A model generated the notes under the pieces. The model worked only from the letters and a program-made list of their open reading frames with translations, had not been told where the DNA came from and searched no databases. From positions 1 through 7,985 of the forward strand of contig CAIYTJ010000558.1 of the NCBI GenBank assembly GCA_903929065.1: 7,985 nucleotides of DNA. Reading direction: 5' to 3'. Positions 6,747-7,985 of this stretch are shown here, in pieces. Position numbers and translations under genes: made by a program. How positions within the stretch are numbered: the first letter of the stretch is position 1; each line of letters begins with the position of its first letter. The stretch is from an uncultured Bacteroidales bacterium (GTDB lineage Bacteria; Bacteroidota; Bacteroidia; Bacteroidales; Paludibacteraceae).

Positions 6747-6794
6747 GACGCAAACGATTTCAAAATATTGCAATTTAGTGACTTTGCGAGATAT
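6727..6794. repeat. REP-like inverted repeat (CGCAAAG/CTTTGCG type) between convergent genes
   Basis: Perfect 13-base arms ATATCTCGCAAAG (6727-6739) and CTTTGCGAGATAT (6782-6794) flank 42 bases that add further pairs. CGCTAA (6741-6746) pairs with TTAGTG (6775-6780) with one G-T wobble, and GCAA (6750-6753) pairs with TTGC (6768-6771). The CTCGCAAAGGCGCTAAGACGCAAA pattern resembles a family of dispersed intergenic repeats I recall from Bacteroidota and other bacteria. It sits between two converging genes, where it could end or stabilise both transcripts. It lacks a T run, so it is not a classical terminator. Confidence 0.75.
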
Positions 6795-6796
6795 TG

Positions 6797-7444
6797 TTAA
6801 AGCCTCACTCCTACTCTTAAATCGGCATACATAAAATGCAACGATTTAGCATATCCAAGTTTAGGATATGATGAATAACTGGCTTGTAGCTTTACAAAAT
6901 ATTGTAATTTAGTAGATGTACTAAAATTTAACCCACCTTCAAACTGAGTCTGATGTCCTGAAACTGAGCCCCAGTTAGGAATTCCTACACTCATATTAGT
7001 CAAAAACAAACCATACCCTACAAAAGGAATAAGTTTTTTATCAGATGTTGCCAGATTATGACGTATTGTCCAGCCATAGTTTAGCATTGAAATACGTTTT
7101 GAAGTGGGATTATCAGGCAAAAATATTGTGTATCCCATTGGAATAGAAAGATATATGGCCGGTTTTTTATTATTAAACCCACTTAACTGCCACGCATAAT
7201 CAGCCAAAATTCCAACACCGCTTGTAGCTTTATTCAAAGTCTGGGAAATTGTATTGCCAGGATCACCAATATAGGTTCCGGCATCGCTTAGATAGGTATT
7301 TTGATAAAATGAATACCGGTAACCGAATTCAACACTAATTTGATGTGGAATTCGGAAATGCACCGAATCTTTTTGGGCAAACATAACACTTGAGCTAAAT
7401 GAAAATGCGAAAATCAAAATCAATTTAAAAAATATATTTTTCAT
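6797..7444 (-). CDS. Exported protein, probable outer-membrane beta-barrel, function unknown
   Basis: The 215-residue product opens with a clear Sec signal peptide: Lys2 and Lys7, a hydrophobic core from about 8 to 20, and a likely cut after VMFA (Ala23) before Gln24, a common Bacteroidota pattern. The mature part has alternating polar and hydrophobic segments rich in Tyr, Phe and Gly. Examples are ISVEFGYRYSFY, AIYLSIPMGYTIF, LIPFVGYGLFL, QFEGGLNF and a terminal strand FMYADLRVGVRL. These suggest a small barrel of perhaps eight strands in the outer membrane. The product ends in Leu and not the Phe/Trp seen in many barrels. No enzyme motif is visible. It is transcribed leftwards from its own promoter near 7472 and converges on the dehydrogenase operon, with only the repeat between them. 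The barrel call rests on pattern, not on a recognised family. Confidence 0.72.
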   Translation of the reverse strand: MKNIFFKLILIFAFSFSSSVMFAQKDSVHFRIPHQISVEFGYRYSFYQNTYLSDAGTYIGDPGNTISQTLNKATSGVGILADYAWQLSGFNNKKPAIYLSIPMGYTIFLPDNPTSKRISMLNYGWTIRHNLATSDKKLIPFVGYGLFLTNMSVGIPNWGSVSGHQTQFEGGLNFSTSTKLQYFVKLQASYSSYPKLGYAKSLHFMYADLRVGVRL

Positions 7445-7471
7445 TGTTTATTTTGTTTTTTAGAAAATAGT

Positions 7472-7479
7472 CAAAAATA
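7472..7479 (-). promoter_or_regulatory. Bacteroidota -7 promoter box for the exported-protein gene
   Basis: On the minus strand this reads TATTTTTG, a perfect match to TAnnTTTG. It ends 27 bases before the ATG at 7444, which would give a leader of about 20 bases. No clear TTTG -33 box is seen at the usual distance; that region is occupied by the palindrome at 7485-7509. Confidence 0.6.
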
Positions 7480-7484
7480 ATTCA

Positions 7485-7509
7485 GACTGATAACGATTTA
7501 TTATCAGTC
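7485..7509. promoter_or_regulatory. Nine-base palindrome in the promoter region: operator or weak terminator
   Basis: GACTGATAA (7485-7493) and TTATCAGTC (7501-7509) form a perfect 9-base inverted repeat around a 7-base loop. It lies six bases or fewer upstream of the minus-strand -7 box and covers where the -33 element should be, which suits a repressor or activator site. It is also 30 bases beyond the stop of the upstream minus-strand gene, so it could act as that gene's terminator. However, it is AT-rich and followed on that strand only by TGAATTATTTTTG. Confidence 0.5.
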
Positions 7510-7539
7510 AATGTTTTAATTTGTTTGATATAATTAGAT

Positions 7540-7878
7540 TTAAAAAGTTGGCGGAGGCCGCGAACAATGAACTTGAAACTGACCATCTTTAGTTTTAAAA
7601 GTTGGTTGAATTAAAGGATGAAGAATTTTGAAAACCGAACGAACTTGCGAAATTTGTTCATTTTCAATGGCTTGAAGTGGTTGTGATTTATAATTTGAGT
7701 AATTATAAACTGATTGTTGTGTATGTTGAGTTGAAGTTGCCTGAAATACTTTTGAAGGAAGATTTTCGGTTGATTTTTCAGTTTTTAAACCCGGGAAAAT
7801 CAGGCAAAACAAAAATCCCAAAACCATTAAGATTTCGGGAATAAATGAAGCCAATAAACCGTTTTCAAACATCAACAT
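7540..7878 (-). CDS. Small single-span membrane protein, function unknown
   Basis: Starting at the ATG at 7878, the product has 112 residues. It has a short N-terminus (MLMFENGLLASFIPE), one hydrophobic segment at about 13-29 (EILMVLGFLFCLIFPGL), and then a polar, Ser/Gln/Asn-rich tail ending CSRPPPTF. A second ATG six bases later (7872) is equally possible. An in-frame TTG at 7896 would start only five bases from the end of the tRNA gene and is unlikely. No lipobox or enzyme motif is seen, and I do not recognise the family. The gene begins 22 bases after tRNA-Thr on the same strand, with no visible promoter in that gap, so it may be co-transcribed with the tRNA or read from a promoter inside it. 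The intact frame with a sensible membrane topology makes it likely real. Confidence 0.6.
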   Translation of the reverse strand: MLMFENGLLASFIPEILMVLGFLFCLIFPGLKTEKSTENLPSKVFQATSTQHTQQSVYNYSNYKSQPLQAIENEQISQVRSVFKILHPLIQPTFKTKDGQFQVHCSRPPPTF

Positions 7879-7900
7879 GCAATCAATTTTAATCAAAAAG

Positions 7901-7973
7901 AGCCTCTCATGGGACTCGAACCCGCGACCTACTCATTACGAATGAGTTGCTCTACCAACTGAGCTAAAGAGGC
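7901..7973 (-). tRNA. tRNA-Thr (anticodon CGT)
   Basis: On the minus strand the sequence folds as a complete 73-base cloverleaf. The acceptor stem is GCCTCTT/GAGAGGC with a terminal T-G wobble. The D arm is GCTC-AGTTGGTA-GAGC. The anticodon stem is ACTCA/TGAGT around TTCGTAA (anticodon CGT, plus-strand bases 7938-7940), with variable loop AGGTC and T loop TTCGAGT. CCA is not encoded; the discriminator T is followed by CTTTTTG. The T stem GCGGG/CCCAT contains a C-A mismatch and a G-T pair at its outer end. It reads the threonine codon ACG. Confidence 0.95.
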
Positions 7974-7985
7974 ATTTATTTAAAA

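Noticed and set aside
6454..6753. Minus-strand open frame overlapping the TIGR02757 gene and the repeat
   Set aside because: It runs antisense to conserved TIGR02757 motifs; its start lies in the repeat and its product has no domain.
6850..6870. Seven-base inverted repeat CATATCC/GGATATG
   Set aside because: It lies inside the exported-protein coding region, is short and has no T run, so it is probably chance.
6908..6925. Inverted repeat TTTAGTA/TACTAAA with a GATG loop
   Set aside because: It is also inside coding sequence, AT-rich and short; no regulatory role can be argued.
7879..7896. TTG at 7896 as start of the small membrane-protein gene
   Set aside because: It would begin five bases from the tRNA 3' end, and the ATGs at 7878 and 7872 give a more normal N-terminus.
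1..7985. CRISPR array, insertion sequence, prophage or defence system
   Set aside because: No regularly spaced repeats, transposase, integrase or nuclease gene is visible. Apart from the short repeats described, the window is accounted for by metabolic, membrane and tRNA genes.

Overview
The window looks like chromosomal DNA from a member of the Bacteroidota, probably Bacteroidales or a close relative. This is inferred from four things. Genes are AT-rich with few Shine-Dalgarno sites. A perfect Bacteroidota-type -7 box (TAnnTTTG) precedes one gene. A TIGR02757/DUF2400 protein is present, a family I associate with this phylum. A tRNA gene lacks an encoded CCA. No mobile-element gene, CRISPR array or phage gene is visible.

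Layout. Bases 1-349 hold the 3' part of a metallo-beta-lactamase-fold hydrolase, closed by a strong intrinsic terminator (390-426). After a 181-base intergenic region, a six-gene plus-strand operon runs from 531 to 6746: pyruvate (2-oxoacid) dehydrogenase E1 alpha, E1 beta, E2 and E3, then a single-domain lipoate-protein ligase-like protein, then a TIGR02757 protein. The genes are tightly packed, with three ATGA stop/start overlaps (1667-1670, 5323-5326, 5949-5952). The operon ends in a REP-like inverted repeat (6727-6794) whose left arm encodes the last residues of the sixth protein. The right-hand part is on the minus strand, reading leftwards: tRNA-Thr(CGT), a small single-span membrane protein, and an exported, probably outer-membrane beta-barrel protein with its own promoter and a palindrome upstream.

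How the genes work together. E1 (alpha2beta2, thiamine diphosphate) decarboxylates a 2-oxoacid and passes the acyl group to the lipoyl lysine of E2. E2 transfers it to CoA, and E3 reoxidises the dihydrolipoyl arm through a disulfide and FAD. The ligase-like protein probably helps load lipoate on E2. The E1 subunits most resemble the Gram-positive two-subunit pyruvate dehydrogenase, but a branched-chain 2-oxoacid substrate cannot be excluded.

The most interesting point is that the E3 keeps its FAD motif, redox disulfide and catalytic His/Glu but has lost the usual NAD-binding signature. The translational coupling of the uncharacterised TIGR02757 gene to this operon is the second point. The tail-coding repeat and a diverged 22-base duplication between that repeat and the neighbouring gene are smaller observations.
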